Assembly: GCA_028707085.1 (NCBI GenBank)
Contig: JAQTUW010000011.1
Coordinates: 18,741 to 82,740, forward strand
DNA from: Methylococcales bacterium
Lineage (GTDB): Bacteria > Pseudomonadota > Gammaproteobacteria > Methylococcales > Methylomonadaceae
Length of the DNA stretch: 64,000 bases
Direction: 5' to 3'
Below, in pieces: positions 53,243 through 64,000 of the stretch (position 1 is the stretch's first letter; the number at the start of each line of letters is the position of its first letter). Below the pieces are notes generated by a model, which was not told where the DNA came from, made no database searches, and saw only the letters and a program-made list of their open reading frames with translations. Position numbers and translations under genes: made by a program.

Positions 53243-54325
53243 TCAGACTCCTTTTAATGCATTGACTACCGCATCGCCCATGGCGGATGTGCCGACCTTG
53301 GTCATGCCTTCCGAGTAAATGTCAGCCGTTCTGACTTTGGCGTCCAGGGCGCTGTTGACGGCCCGTTCAATGCGTTCGGCTGCTGTCGTCTCGTTAAAGG
53401 TGTAGCGTAGCATCATCGCCACCGACAAAATGGTCGCCAGCGGGTTGGCGACGCCCTGACCAGCAATATCCGGCGCCGAGCCGTGGATAGGTTCGTACAT
53501 GCCCTTGGCGTTGGCGTCCAGCGAGGCGGACGGCAACATGCCGATTGAACCGGTTAGCATGGCGGCCGTGTCGGAGAGTATGTCGCCGAACATATTGGTG
53601 GTGACGATGACATCGAATTGTCTGGGTGCCCTGACCAGTTGCATGGCGGCGTTATCGACGTACATGTGGCTGAGTTGTACATCCGGATATTCCTTGCCGA
53701 CTTCAGTGACCACCTGCCGCCATAATTCGGTGACTTCCAGTACATTGGCCTTATCGACCGAGCACAGTTTTTTGTGGCGTTTCCGGGCAATTTTGAATGC
53801 GACATGGGCAATGCGACGGATTTCTGATTCGTTGTAAATCTTGGTATTGAAACCCTGTCTTTCGCCGTTTTCCAGTACCCGTATGCCGCGAGGCGTACCG
53901 AAATAGATACCGCCGGTCAATTCGCGGACGATCATGATATCCAGGCCGGACACCACTTCCGGTTTGAGGGTTGAGGCGTCAGCCAGTTGCGGATAGAGAA
54001 CGGCCGGCCGCAAATTGGCGAAAAGATTCAGTTCCGAGCGGATGCCCAACAAGCCGCGTTCCGGACGGACGGCATGCGGCAGCGGCTCCCATTTCGGGCC
54101 GCCGACTGCGCCGAGCAATACAGCGTCGGCGTTTTTGCAAAGATTCAGGGTCTGCTGCGGTAGCGGCGTGCCGAAGGCATCGTAAGCGGCTCCGCCGATC
54201 AATGCATTGTCGAATACCAGTTCCAGCTTCATGTCGGTATTCAGAAAGCTTAATACCTTGATAGCCTCGGCAACAATCTCGGGTCCGATGCCATCGCCGG
54301 CCAGAACTGCAATTTTTTTTGTCAT
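53243..54325 (-). CDS. leuB: 3-isopropylmalate dehydrogenase
   Basis: [61 protein letters not shown] at 54325 preferred over 54436. Confidence 0.96.
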   Translation of the reverse strand: MTKKIAVLAGDGIGPEIVAEAIKVLSFLNTDMKLELVFDNALIGGAAYDAFGTPLPQQTLNLCKNADAVLLGAVGGPKWEPLPHAVRPERGLLGIRSELNLFANLRPAVLYPQLADASTLKPEVVSGLDIMIVRELTGGIYFGTPRGIRVLENGERQGFNTKIYNESEIRRIAHVAFKIARKRHKKLCSVDKANVLEVTELWRQVVTEVGKEYPDVQLSHMYVDNAAMQLVRAPRQFDVIVTTNMFGDILSDTAAMLTGSIGMLPSASLDANAKGMYEPIHGSAPDIAGQGVANPLATILSVAMMLRYTFNETTAAERIERAVNSALDAKVRTADIYSEGMTKVGTSAMGDAVVNALKGV

Positions 54326-54347
54326 CTGTTTTTTACCTTTCAAAATG

Positions 54348-54986
54348 CTATGCGTCTTTAAACAACCAGGGCGCCCGTTTGCTGCGTTCGGCTTCGTAGG
54401 CTTTAATTTTATCGGCATGCAGCAGCGATAACGCAATGTCGTCCAGGCCGTTCAGCAAACGGTAACGGCGGTCTTCGTCTATATTAAAATCCATATTCTG
54501 TCCGTCTGGCGTGGTGATGGTTCGGGTCTGCAAGTCTATGGTCAACTGGTAACCTTCGCGCATCTGCTTGAAAAGCCTATCAACCGCATCAGCAGACAAT
54601 ACAATCGGCAAAATGCCGTTTTTAAAGCAGTTATTATAAAAAATATCAGCAAAACCGGGTGCGATTATGGCCCGGAAACCGAAGTCTTCCAACGCCCAGG
54701 GCGCGTGTTCCCGCGAAGAGCCACAGCCGAAGTTTTCTCTGGTCAGCAGTATCTGCGCGCCTTGGTATTGCGGCTGATTAAGGATAAAATCCGGGTTGAG
54801 AGGCCGCTGGCTGCAATCCATGTCCGGTTCGCCTTTGTCCAGATAACGCCATTCATCGAACAGATACGGGCCAAAGCCGGCGCGGCGTATGGATTTTAAA
54901 AACTGTTTGGGAATAATCGCATCGGTATCGATATTGGCCCGATCCAGCGGGGCTACCAGGGCCGTCAACTGGGTAAATGCTTTCAT
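54348..54986 (-). CDS. leuD: 3-isopropylmalate dehydratase small subunit
   Basis: [44 protein letters not shown]. Confidence 0.96.
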   Translation of the reverse strand: MKAFTQLTALVAPLDRANIDTDAIIPKQFLKSIRRAGFGPYLFDEWRYLDKGEPDMDCSQRPLNPDFILNQPQYQGAQILLTRENFGCGSSREHAPWALEDFGFRAIIAPGFADIFYNNCFKNGILPIVLSADAVDRLFKQMREGYQLTIDLQTRTITTPDGQNMDFNIDEDRRYRLLNGLDDIALSLLHADKIKAYEAERSKRAPWLFKDA

Positions 54987-56398
54987 GAGGCTCTCCCTGA
55001 TTCGGCAACATTGACAAAATGCCCGGCAATGGCGGCGGCGGCGGCCATTGCCGGACTGAGCAGGTGGGTGCGGCCGCCGTAGCCTTGCCGGCCTTCGAAA
55101 TTGCGGTTAGAGGTCGATGCGCAGCGCTCGCCTGCTTCCAGACGGTCGGCATTCATGGCCAGACACATGGAGCAGCCGGGATCGCGCCATTCAAAACCGG
55201 CGGCAATAAAAATTTTGTCCAGTCCTTCTGCTTCCGCCTGCTGTTTGATCAGCCCGGAACCCGGCACAATCAACACCTGCCGGACGGATTCGGCTTTATG
55301 GCCGCCATTGATGACGGCCGCGGCCTGGCGCAAGTCTTCGATACGTGAATTGGTGCAGGAGCCTATGAATACTTTGTCCACAGCAATGTCGGTGATTTTT
55401 TGGCCGGCCTGCAAGCCCATATAGTCCAGGGCGCGACGCATACCTTCGCGTTTGATCAGATCGTTTTCCTGCTCGGGATCGGGCACGAGGCCGTCGATGT
55501 CCGTCACCATTTCCGGCGACGTGCCCCAGGTAACCTGTGGCTTGATGCCCGCTGCATCCAGGTCGATGACCTTATCGAATACCGCATCGCTGTCGGAAGA
55601 GAGTTTTTGCCAGTAACGCACCGCCATATTCCAGTCTTCGCCTATGGGCGAATAGGGCCGGCCGCGGTAATAGTCTATCGTGGTGTCGTCGACGGCAATC
55701 AGTCCGGCCCGGGCGCCGGCTTCTATCGCCATGTTGCAGACCGTCATCCGGCCTTCCATGGACAATGCGCTGATGGCCTCGCCGGCAAACTCTATGGTAT
55801 AGCCGGTGCCGGCGGCGGTGCCTATCTTGCCGATGATGGCCAGTATGATATCCTTGGCGGTGACGCCGGGAAGGCAGTGGCCATTGACCCGGATCAGCAT
55901 GTTTCCGGCTTTTTTCTGTATCAGGCACTGGGTCGCCAGCGCGTGTTCCACTTCGGATGTGCCGATACCGAACGCCAGGGCGGCCGATGCGCCATGGGTG
56001 GAGGTATGGGAATCGCCGCACACCACGGTCATGCCGGGCAGGGTGGCGCCCTGTTCCGGGCCGATGACGTGGACGATGCCTTGCCGGATGTCGGTCATGC
56101 CGAATTCGGCGATGCCGAATTCGGCACAGTTTTTGTCCAGCGTTTCGACCTGCAGGCGGGAAACCGGGTCGGCAATGCCTCGCTCGCGGTCGGTGGTTGG
56201 TACGTTATGGTCGGTTACCGCCAGATTTCTGTCCGTGCGCCAGGGTCTGCGCCCGGTCAGTCGCAAGCCGTCAAATGCCTGCGGCGAAGTGACTTCATGT
56301 AATAACTGCCGGTCTATATAAATTAGACAGGAACCGTCCTCTTCCGTGTGAACTACATGATCATCCCAAAGTTTGTCGTATAAGGTTTTACCCGCCAT
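54983..56398 (-). CDS. leuC: 3-isopropylmalate dehydratase large subunit
   Basis: [62 protein letters not shown]. Confidence 0.97.
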   Translation of the reverse strand: MAGKTLYDKLWDDHVVHTEEDGSCLIYIDRQLLHEVTSPQAFDGLRLTGRRPWRTDRNLAVTDHNVPTTDRERGIADPVSRLQVETLDKNCAEFGIAEFGMTDIRQGIVHVIGPEQGATLPGMTVVCGDSHTSTHGASAALAFGIGTSEVEHALATQCLIQKKAGNMLIRVNGHCLPGVTAKDIILAIIGKIGTAAGTGYTIEFAGEAISALSMEGRMTVCNMAIEAGARAGLIAVDDTTIDYYRGRPYSPIGEDWNMAVRYWQKLSSDSDAVFDKVIDLDAAGIKPQVTWGTSPEMVTDIDGLVPDPEQENDLIKREGMRRALDYMGLQAGQKITDIAVDKVFIGSCTNSRIEDLRQAAAVINGGHKAESVRQVLIVPGSGLIKQQAEAEGLDKIFIAAGFEWRDPGCSMCLAMNADRLEAGERCASTSNRNFEGRQGYGGRTHLLSPAMAAAAAIAGHFVNVAESGRAS

Positions 56399-56473
56399 TG
56401 CCGGTTCCCATTGTTTTCAGATTAAATTCAACGCACTTTGCGTCAGGCGTCCCCGACGCGGGAAGCTGACTGT

Positions 56474-57217
<744 letters not shown>

Positions 57218-57425
57218 TTAGGAATCGCATGATCGGGCTGAACGAACCGGAAAGCGAGCGAATTTTTCACGGACATCGGTCGGGTGAAAAGAGATGGCGG
57301 TCAAGCAGCGTTTGATCCTTACAAAGGTTTACATTCAGGTTATCCGAATTTTAAAGATAGCTTGTGCGGATCAGTTTACAATAGGCTCCTATTTTATGGA
57401 TCATCCGGTTTAATACCCTGTTTCA

Positions 57426-57992
57426 ATGGCTGTATCCGATGCCTTAGTCTTACAAATCGACGCCCTGCTTCCACAAACGCAATGCGGGAAATGCGGTTAT
57501 CAGGGCTGTTTGCCTTATGCCCAGGCCATTAGCCGGAATCAGGCCGATATCAATCAGTGCCCACCGGGCGGCGAACAGGGCGTCGCCAAACTGGCCGCGC
57601 TACTCGGCGTGGCGGTCAGGCCGCTGGATCCCGCCTTCGGCGTGGAGCGTCCCAGGCTGGTGGCTGTCATCAATGAAGCCGATTGCATAGGCTGCGCCAA
57701 ATGTCTGCCGCCTTGTCCGGTCGACGCCATACTCGGCGCTTCCAGACTGATGCATACTGTCATTTCCGGCCAATGTACCGGTTGCGAACTTTGCATCGCG
57801 CCCTGTCCGGCGAACTGCATCAGCATGGAAATCGCTATCCTGCCGGTCTGGCGCACAGTGGATGCGGAACAGTCCAGGCAGCGCTATTGGGCCAGAAACC
57901 AGCGACTGGTCAGACTGGAAGCTGAAAAAATCGAACGCATGAACCGGCAAAAGCTGCAACTGGCTCAGTTACGACAAAAATCAGGCGACTGA
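57426..57992 (+). CDS. RnfB-like Fe-S protein lacking the N-terminal membrane anchor
   Basis: [18 protein letters not shown]...QCPPGG (4Fe-4S domain) followed by two CxxCxxCxxxCP ferredoxin motifs. Confidence 0.85.
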   Translation: MAVSDALVLQIDALLPQTQCGKCGYQGCLPYAQAISRNQADINQCPPGGEQGVAKLAALLGVAVRPLDPAFGVERPRLVAVINEADCIGCAKCLPPCPVDAILGASRLMHTVISGQCTGCELCIAPCPANCISMEIAILPVWRTVDAEQSRQRYWARNQRLVRLEAEKIERMNRQKLQLAQLRQKSGD

Positions 57993-58073
57993 TAGCCCGG
58001 CTGCTTATGGAAATGCAGGCTGGGAAATAGCCGTCGCTGGTTGTTGGGCGACACGGGGCAAGGCAGGTAGATG

Positions 58074-58303
58074 GTTCTGGTTTAAATATTGGAAGTTACA
58101 CTATAATTGCACAATTGAAGGGCTTCCCCGGTAATTCAGGTTTTGCCTGTCTGTTGCAACATGGGTGGTTTTGCTTCCGGTTTTATAAACGCGGACATCG
58201 GCAACCGGCTGGAAGTTTGCCCTTACACTGACTGAATCGTCCATCCCCAATGGCATTGGGCTAAAAGGGCGGTTATTTTTGTTAACCGCTCTGATTTTTG
58301 TTT
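58074..58303 (+). ncRNA. Candidate structured leader upstream of hpnA ending in a terminator-like hairpin
   Basis: TATAAT-like box at 58102; hairpins CTTCC(58174-58178)/GGAAG(58211-58215) and CCCAAT-GGC-ATTGGG (58246-58260); 10-bp stem AGGGCGGTTA(58266-58275)/TAACCGCTCT(58283-58292) followed by gaTTTTTgTTT. Confidence 0.35.
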
Positions 58304-58308
58304 CGCGA

Positions 58309-59304
58309 ATGCCTACCAATTTTACATTCCTTACCGGCTCGACCGGTTTCATAGGCTCTGCTGTCGCCAGACTGTTAATCTCGAAAGGTCACCGGTTACG
58401 GGTTTTGGCTCGGCCCGACAACGACAGACGCAATCTGCACGGCCTGGATGTTGAAATCGTCGAAGGTGATCTGGCCCGGCCGGAAACCTATATAAAGGGG
58501 TTGAAAGGTTGTCGCAACCTGTTTCATGTCGCCGCCGATTATCGGATATGGGTGCCCGATGCCGATGCCATGCATCGGGTCAATGTTGCCGGTACCCAGG
58601 CATTGATGTTGGCTGCGCTGGATGCAGGCATTGAACGTGTGGTCTATACCAGTTCGGTGGCGACCATGGGGCTGAACAGGAATGGCGAACCGGCAAGCGA
58701 GTCAACGCCGGTGAGTTTGGCGGATATGGTCGGCGTTTATAAACAATCCAAATTTCTGGCCGAGCAGGCGGTTTCCAGACTGGTAGCGGAACGGCGGTTG
58801 CCGGCAGTCATCGTCAATCCTTCCACGCCGATAGGTCCGCGCGATATAAAACCCACCCCTACCGGCCGCATCATTGTCGATGCAGTGAAAGGCAGAATGC
58901 CCGCTTATGTGGATACCGGGTTGAACATCGTGCATGTCGATGATGTGGCGCTGGGGCATTGGCTGGCTTTTGAGCGCGGCAAAATAGGCGAGCGTTATAT
59001 CCTGGGCGGCGATAATTTTAGCCTGTGCGAAATTCTGGGTCTGATTGCCAAAATCGATGGACATACCGCCGCCAAGATAAAACTGCCCTGCAAGGCGATC
59101 TATCCGCTGGCCATGGGGATGCAACTGGCCGCCAGACTGACGGGATGCGAACCCAGAATCACCCTCGACGCGCTACGGATGGCGAAAAACAAGATGTTCT
59201 TTTCTTCAGCCAAAGCTGAACAGCAGCTAGGCTATAAAGCCCGCCATGCCGAACAGGCCATTGCCGATGCAATCGGCTGGTTTCGGGAGGCCGGTTATTT
59301 TTGA
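58309..59304 (+). CDS. hpnA: Hopanoid-associated sugar epimerase
   Basis: FLTGSTGFIGSAVARLLISKGHRLRVLARPDNDRRNLHGLDVEIVEGDLARPETY, NPSTPIGPRDIKPTPTG. Confidence 0.9.
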   Translation: MPTNFTFLTGSTGFIGSAVARLLISKGHRLRVLARPDNDRRNLHGLDVEIVEGDLARPETYIKGLKGCRNLFHVAADYRIWVPDADAMHRVNVAGTQALMLAALDAGIERVVYTSSVATMGLNRNGEPASESTPVSLADMVGVYKQSKFLAEQAVSRLVAERRLPAVIVNPSTPIGPRDIKPTPTGRIIVDAVKGRMPAYVDTGLNIVHVDDVALGHWLAFERGKIGERYILGGDNFSLCEILGLIAKIDGHTAAKIKLPCKAIYPLAMGMQLAARLTGCEPRITLDALRMAKNKMFFSSAKAEQQLGYKARHAEQAIADAIGWFREAGYF

Positions 59305-59418
59305 AAGGCTGTGCGGGAAAAGCATCAGTAATGGCGGAAAGCCTGTCGCTACCCAGCTTGGTATATTAAAAAATGACTCGTTTTGCAAGCCGAGCCACCG
59401 AATCCGTAAAAATACGAA

Positions 59419-60801
59419 ATGCCTCAATATTCGCCCTTTTTTAACCGTTGGCTAAGCCGGATCGGCCCCGATCATGTGATTGCCGTATTGGCTGATTTGG
59501 TCGGCAATGGCGCAATTTTTAGCGTTGATGGCGACGGCAAGGTTTTGTTCTGGAATAAGGGAGCCGAAAAAATGTTCGGTCTGACCGCCGAACATGTACT
59601 CGGCAAGACCTGTATCGATGCCTTGGGATGCGATGGTGGCGTCGATCCCTGCGGACTGGCCGAGCAAGGCATTATCAACGGTCAATTGATAACCATCAAA
59701 CGGGCGGGCATGGGCAGTATTACCTGCTATCGTACTGCAAGGGCCTTTTTTGACGGCAATGGCCAGTTTGCAGGCGCAATCGAACTGCTGCAGCAGCAGG
59801 CGGATAATTTGTATGCTCAGCTTAATCAGGCCGGCAACGACAGTTTTCATGGTATTCTGTCGCTGGATCCGACCATGCTGGAATCCATAAAAATCATCCG
59901 TAATGTCGCGGAAACCGAAGCCACGGTATTGATTCGCGGCGAATCCGGTACCGGCAAGGAGTTGGTGGCGCATGCGCTGCATCTGGAAAGTTCGCGCCGC
60001 AATCAACCGTTTCTGGCGGTTAACTGCGCGGCGCTTACCCCCAGTTTGCTGGAAAGTGAACTGTTCGGGCATGTTAAAGGCGCTTTTACCGGTGCCGTGC
60101 GTAACCATGCCGGGCTGTTCCAGCGTGCAAACGGCGGTACGCTTTTTCTGGACGAAGTGGCCGAACTGCCGCTGGAACTGCAGGCCAAGCTGCTGCGGGT
60201 GCTTCAGGAACAAAGTTTTATTCCGGTCGGCGGCGACGCGGCGACCAAGGTTGATGTGCGGATCATAGCTGCTACCCACCGTTCCCTGCGCAAGGAAGTA
60301 CAGGCCGGTCGGTTTCGGGAAGATTTGATGTACCGCTTGCGGGTTGTGCCTATTTTTCTGCCGCCATTGCGGGAAAGGCGCATGGATGTCAATTTGCTGC
60401 TGTGGCATAGCATTAACCAGCATAATCTACGTGGTCGGCGGCATATCAAAAACATCGCCCCCGACGCCATGAGGCATCTGCTTGACTATAGTTGGCCCGG
60501 CAATGTGCGTGAATTGATCAATGTTGTCGAATATGCTTTTGCGGTAGGCCGAGGTGACGAATTGCGCATGGAAGACCTGCCGCCTGAATTTAGGGAAATG
60601 CCCCGAGCTTTGCTAGGCAGCGAGCCACATTTCTTGCAAAAACACAATCAATACCAGAACGAGGAAGAAATGATTGTGGATGCCCTGAAAATGGCTGGGG
60701 GCGACCTGGAAGCTGCGGCCCGAATAGCAGGTATGAGCCGCGCCACTTTCTGGCGCAAACGTAAAAAATATAATCTTTGTTCCGGATTGAAACAGCGTTA
60801 A
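59419..60801 (+). CDS. Sigma-54-dependent transcriptional activator with N-terminal PAS domain
   Basis: PAS domain ([24 protein letters not shown]), Walker [15 protein letters not shown] motif, [26 protein letters not shown]-terminal HTH ([22 protein letters not shown]). Confidence 0.92.
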   Translation: MPQYSPFFNRWLSRIGPDHVIAVLADLVGNGAIFSVDGDGKVLFWNKGAEKMFGLTAEHVLGKTCIDALGCDGGVDPCGLAEQGIINGQLITIKRAGMGSITCYRTARAFFDGNGQFAGAIELLQQQADNLYAQLNQAGNDSFHGILSLDPTMLESIKIIRNVAETEATVLIRGESGTGKELVAHALHLESSRRNQPFLAVNCAALTPSLLESELFGHVKGAFTGAVRNHAGLFQRANGGTLFLDEVAELPLELQAKLLRVLQEQSFIPVGGDAATKVDVRIIAATHRSLRKEVQAGRFREDLMYRLRVVPIFLPPLRERRMDVNLLLWHSINQHNLRGRRHIKNIAPDAMRHLLDYSWPGNVRELINVVEYAFAVGRGDELRMEDLPPEFREMPRALLGSEPHFLQKHNQYQNEEEMIVDALKMAGGDLEAAARIAGMSRATFWRKRKKYNLCSGLKQR

Positions 60802-60838
60802 TCCTGGCTGGCCAGTCTTGTTTCTCTTCGTATCGGTC

Positions 60839-60863
60839 TGCCGGAGTCCGGCCGGCATTTTTT
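60839..60863 (+). terminator. Rho-independent terminator-like hairpin after the sigma-54 activator
   Basis: TGCCGG agtccgg CCGGCA TTTTTT. Confidence 0.7.
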
Positions 60864-60911
60864 GGTATCATGCCGATACAGCCATCCTTTCAGTAATCAT
60901 CAGAACCCGTC

Positions 60912-61559
60912 ATGCAAGAATATCAGCAACAGTTTATCCGTTACGCCCTGTATTGCGGGGTGCTTAAATTTGGTGAATTTCAGCTCAAATCGGGCCGGAT
61001 CAGCCCGTATTTTTTTAACACCGGCCTGTTCAATACCGGTGCGCAGCTCGATAAACTCGGGCAATTTTACGCCCAGGCCCTGCTGGAATCCGGGCGGCAG
61101 GCCGATATGCTTTATGGCCCGGCCTACAAGGGGATTCCGTTGGTCAGCGCCACCGCCATCGCCTATTCCAGAATCGCGGCGGATATGCCTTTTGCCTTTA
61201 ACCGGAAAGAAGCCAAGGATCATGGCGAAGGCGGCGTACTGGTGGGGGCTCCTTTGCAAGGCAAGGTTTGGATAGTGGACGATGTGATTACCGCCGGCAC
61301 CTCTGTGCGGGAATCCGTGGAAATCATCGGCGCTGCAGGCGCGACAGTCGCCGGGGTGCTCATCGCCCTGGATCGTCAGGAAAAAGGCTTGAACCAGCTA
61401 TCCGCAGTACAGGAAGTTTCCGCACAATTCGGCATACCCGTAGTCGCCATTATTTCACTAGCCGATATTATCGAATTTATAGGTTTCACCGAACCCGATA
61501 GCGAAAAGCTGGCGATTATTAGCGCCTATCGGCAACAATACGGTATAGACTTGGTCTGA
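60912..61559 (+). CDS. pyrE: Orotate phosphoribosyltransferase
   Basis: [47 protein letters not shown]. Confidence 0.96.
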   Translation: MQEYQQQFIRYALYCGVLKFGEFQLKSGRISPYFFNTGLFNTGAQLDKLGQFYAQALLESGRQADMLYGPAYKGIPLVSATAIAYSRIAADMPFAFNRKEAKDHGEGGVLVGAPLQGKVWIVDDVITAGTSVRESVEIIGAAGATVAGVLIALDRQEKGLNQLSAVQEVSAQFGIPVVAIISLADIIEFIGFTEPDSEKLAIISAYRQQYGIDLV

Positions 61560-61641
61560 ACCACAAGGTGGTCGAATGCCGCCCTCTCCAGTTCGGAGAG
61601 GGGTAGGAGATTAAAGACTGGGCCGATTTTCGAATACCCGG

Positions 61642-62025
61642 TTATTTCCGGGTAGAACTGAAGGTATAGGAACGAACCAGCCCCTGGTTATCGAAGCGGA
61701 TCAGCAAATCCTGGGTATCGGATGCACCGAACAAAGAATATTTATAAATACCGTAGGTCCAGGTCGGATAACCGTCTTCCAGACCCGTGCGCCAGGGTTT
61801 GCCCATCATATCCGATATATCCTGTTTGCGGGTCTGGCCGATTTTGATTTCCGGCACTCTGCTGGACGAAAACTCCTGTCCGACACTAAAGCAGCCGCTG
61901 AGCAGCGTGCCGGCCAGGCCGGCGATAATCAATAACGAACCCGGTCTGGAAGTCTGCATGTCGCGTTTGGCAATGGGTTTGTCCATGTTGTTGTCTGCCT
62001 TAAAAAAGTTATGGTTATTTAACAT
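61642..62025 (-). CDS. BamE/SmpA-OmlA-like lipoprotein
   Basis: Lipobox LAGTLLSGCFS, then IKIGQTRKQDISDMMGKPWRTG; the annotated start may be internal. Confidence 0.65.
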   Translation of the reverse strand: MLNNHNFFKADNNMDKPIAKRDMQTSRPGSLLIIAGLAGTLLSGCFSVGQEFSSSRVPEIKIGQTRKQDISDMMGKPWRTGLEDGYPTWTYGIYKYSLFGASDTQDLLIRFDNQGLVRSYTFSSTRK

Positions 62026-62202
62026 GAAAATTTCAGGTATCTTAGCCTTAACGCCGCTGCATCAGAAGTATTTTTTTAGCAAAAATCAGGATGACTGCCG
62101 GCATTTCTACGCATCATTGCGCAGAACGGACGGCGCCCGGCCCCACGAACCATTCCCTGAGCCGGATAATGCTGAATTTTTACCTTTACCCGGAACAACC
62201 GC

Positions 62203-63774
62203 ATGGCTCTAGATAAACTGCAGTTTGACAACCGCTTCACCCGCCAATTGCCGGCCGATCCGGAGGTCGACAACTATCGCCGGCAGGTCTATGCGGCCTG
62301 TTTCTCGTGGGTCAAACCCAGCTTGGTCAGACAGCCAGAACTGGTGGCCTATTCGCGGGAGATGGCCGAGCAACTGGGTTTGTCAGCCGCTGATTGCGAG
62401 ACCGACGAGTTTAGCCAGGTCTTCGCCGGCAACCGGCTGCTGCCGGGCATGGAGCCTTTTGCCAGTTGCTATGGCGGACATCAGTTCGGCGACTGGGCAG
62501 GGCAGTTGGGCGATGGGCGGGTCGTCAATCTGGGTGAAGCCGTCAACCGGAACGGTGAATATCAGACCCTGCAACTCAAAGGCGCGGGTTTGACGCCTTA
62601 TTCCCGTAGCGCGGATGGTCTGGCGGTATTGCGTTCGTCCATTCGCGAATTCTTATGCAGCGAAGCCATGCATCATCTGGGCGTACCGACCACCCGGGCA
62701 TTAAGTGTCGTCCTGACCGGCGACCGGGTGCGCCGCGACATGTTTTACGACGGTAATCCGCAAATGGAACCTGGCGCAGTAGTCTGTCGGGTAGCCCCTT
62801 CCTTTACCCGTTTTGGCAGCTTTCAGATTTTTACCGCGCGCGACGATCTGGATACCCTGAAACAACTGCTGGATTATACGATCCGCACCGATTTTCCACA
62901 TTTGCCCGAACCAGGGCCGGATGTTTATGCGCAATGGTTTGCCGAAGTGTGTCAAAAAACCGTGGAAATGATACTGAATTGGCAACGGGTGGGTTTTGTT
63001 CATGGCGTTATGAACACCGACAATATGTCCGTCCTGGGGCTGACTATCGATTATGGCCCATACGGCTGGCTGGAAAACTATGATCCGGACTGGACGCCGA
63101 ATACCACCGATGCTCATAGCCGCCGCTATCGTTTCGGTAATCAGCCCCGAATAGCCTGCTGGAATCTGGTGCAGCTCGCCAACGCCATTTATCCGCTGGT
63201 CAAGCGCGCCCAGCCTTTGCAGCAGGCGGTCGATAACTATACTGCCAGTTTTGAACAGGGTAGGCAAAAAATGATGGCCGATAAACTGGGACTTGCGGCT
63301 TTTACAGTCGAGGATGAAGCGCTGGCGGCCGATTTGTTGCAGTTGCTGCAAACAGCCGAGACGGATATGACGCTGTTTTATCGCGGTCTGGCCGACTTGA
63401 CTGCTGAGAATGCCGTGACGGTTTTCCTGGATTTTCTGGCCGCCAGCAGTTACGCGGAATTGAGCGCCGAAACTGCTATTCTGGCCGAACGCTGGTTTTC
63501 GGCCTGGCAGGGCCGGATACGGCAGGACGTCAGACCCGACGCAGAACGTCGCGCGGCAATGAATGCCGTCAACCCTAAATATGTTTTGCGAAATTATCTG
63601 GCGCAACAGGCCATAGACCAGGCGGAGCAGGGCGATTACGGTATGGTGAGCGAACTGCTGGACGTGCTTCGCCAGCCGTATGCCGATCAGCCCGATAAAA
63701 CCCGGTTTGCCGCCAAACGCCCGGACTGGGCAAAACAGCGGCCTGGCTGTTCCATGCTGTCGTGCAGTTCCTGA
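62203..63774 (+). CDS. selO: SelO/YdiU-family pseudokinase protein AMPylase
   Basis: MEPFASCYGGHQFGDWAGQLGDGRVVNLGE, LKGAGLTPYSRSADGLAVLRSSIREFLCSEAMHHLGVPTTRAL, HGVMNTDNMSVLGLTIDYGPYGWLENY, C-terminal CSMLSCSS. Confidence 0.95.
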   Translation: MALDKLQFDNRFTRQLPADPEVDNYRRQVYAACFSWVKPSLVRQPELVAYSREMAEQLGLSAADCETDEFSQVFAGNRLLPGMEPFASCYGGHQFGDWAGQLGDGRVVNLGEAVNRNGEYQTLQLKGAGLTPYSRSADGLAVLRSSIREFLCSEAMHHLGVPTTRALSVVLTGDRVRRDMFYDGNPQMEPGAVVCRVAPSFTRFGSFQIFTARDDLDTLKQLLDYTIRTDFPHLPEPGPDVYAQWFAEVCQKTVEMILNWQRVGFVHGVMNTDNMSVLGLTIDYGPYGWLENYDPDWTPNTTDAHSRRYRFGNQPRIACWNLVQLANAIYPLVKRAQPLQQAVDNYTASFEQGRQKMMADKLGLAAFTVEDEALAADLLQLLQTAETDMTLFYRGLADLTAENAVTVFLDFLAASSYAELSAETAILAERWFSAWQGRIRQDVRPDAERRAAMNAVNPKYVLRNYLAQQAIDQAEQGDYGMVSELLDVLRQPYADQPDKTRFAAKRPDWAKQRPGCSMLSCSS

Positions 63775-64000
63775 ATAAAGTTAGTCGTACCGATATAAAT
63801 TGCCGGAACTGGCAGGGAACTATGCTTATCCGCTCTGCTCCAATTGCAGGCCATGGATAATGCTATTGTCCAGAGTATTTTCCAATCCAGAGATGAGCCT
63901 GAGCGAAGACGATTTATGGGAAATGGGTCAGGCGGCGCTTTGTTGGGATTTGTTGATTAATTGAAAGAGTTTTGCCCTGGCCTCGTTAAGGTATTGGGCA

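Noticed and set aside
56095-56128. Direct repeat GATGCCGAATTCGGC in leuC
   Set aside because: Encodes [10 protein letters not shown], which matches the normal conserved LeuC segment (CAEFGIAEF...); coincidental codon-level repeat.
58101-58352. 83-aa minus-strand ORF (MKPVEPVRNVKLVGIRETKIRAV...) across the rnfB-like/hpnA gap
   Set aside because: It overlaps the hpnA start on the opposite strand and has no recognisable domain; its sequence is better explained by the hairpin-rich leader.
63928-64000. Possible C-terminus of a minus-strand gene (AQYLNEARAKLFQLINKSQQSAA*) at the right edge
   Set aside because: Only 23 codons visible; cannot be distinguished from chance.

Overview
This 64 kb window looks like a chromosomal segment from a gammaproteobacterial methanotroph (Methylococcales-like). 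That placement is inferred from serine-cycle genes (mtdA, glycerate 2-kinase, glyA, mdh), hpnA, and a glycosyltransferase/exosortase region; no database search was possible. Most of the window is well-packed housekeeping sequence: ndh, rsmE, bioA, parC, dapD/dapC, class I fumarase, mdh-mtdA-gck-glyA, rlmKL, hemCDXY, ubiD, trmL, glgP, secA, trkA, moeB, groESL, fimV-like/asd/leuB/leuD/leuC, adk, an rnfB-like ferredoxin, hpnA, a PAS-sigma54 activator, pyrE and selO. Accessory or decayed sequence is concentrated in three places. (i) 9.65-10.5 kb holds two abutting transposase remnants. (ii) 12.2-12.65 kb holds a large imperfect palindromic repeat. (iii) 19.5-22.4 kb holds a half copy of that repeat next to a HigB-like toxin fragment, a PIN-domain fragment, an intact-looking ParE/Phd-type toxin-antitoxin pair, and a coupled pair of uncharacterised proteins. 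The least-explained signals are a hairpin-rich leader ending in a terminator-like stem just before hpnA, the palindromic repeat family, and the two-gene coiled-coil unit at 20.15-21.21 kb. I found no CRISPR array, prophage, rRNA, tRNA or obvious large novel multi-gene system.
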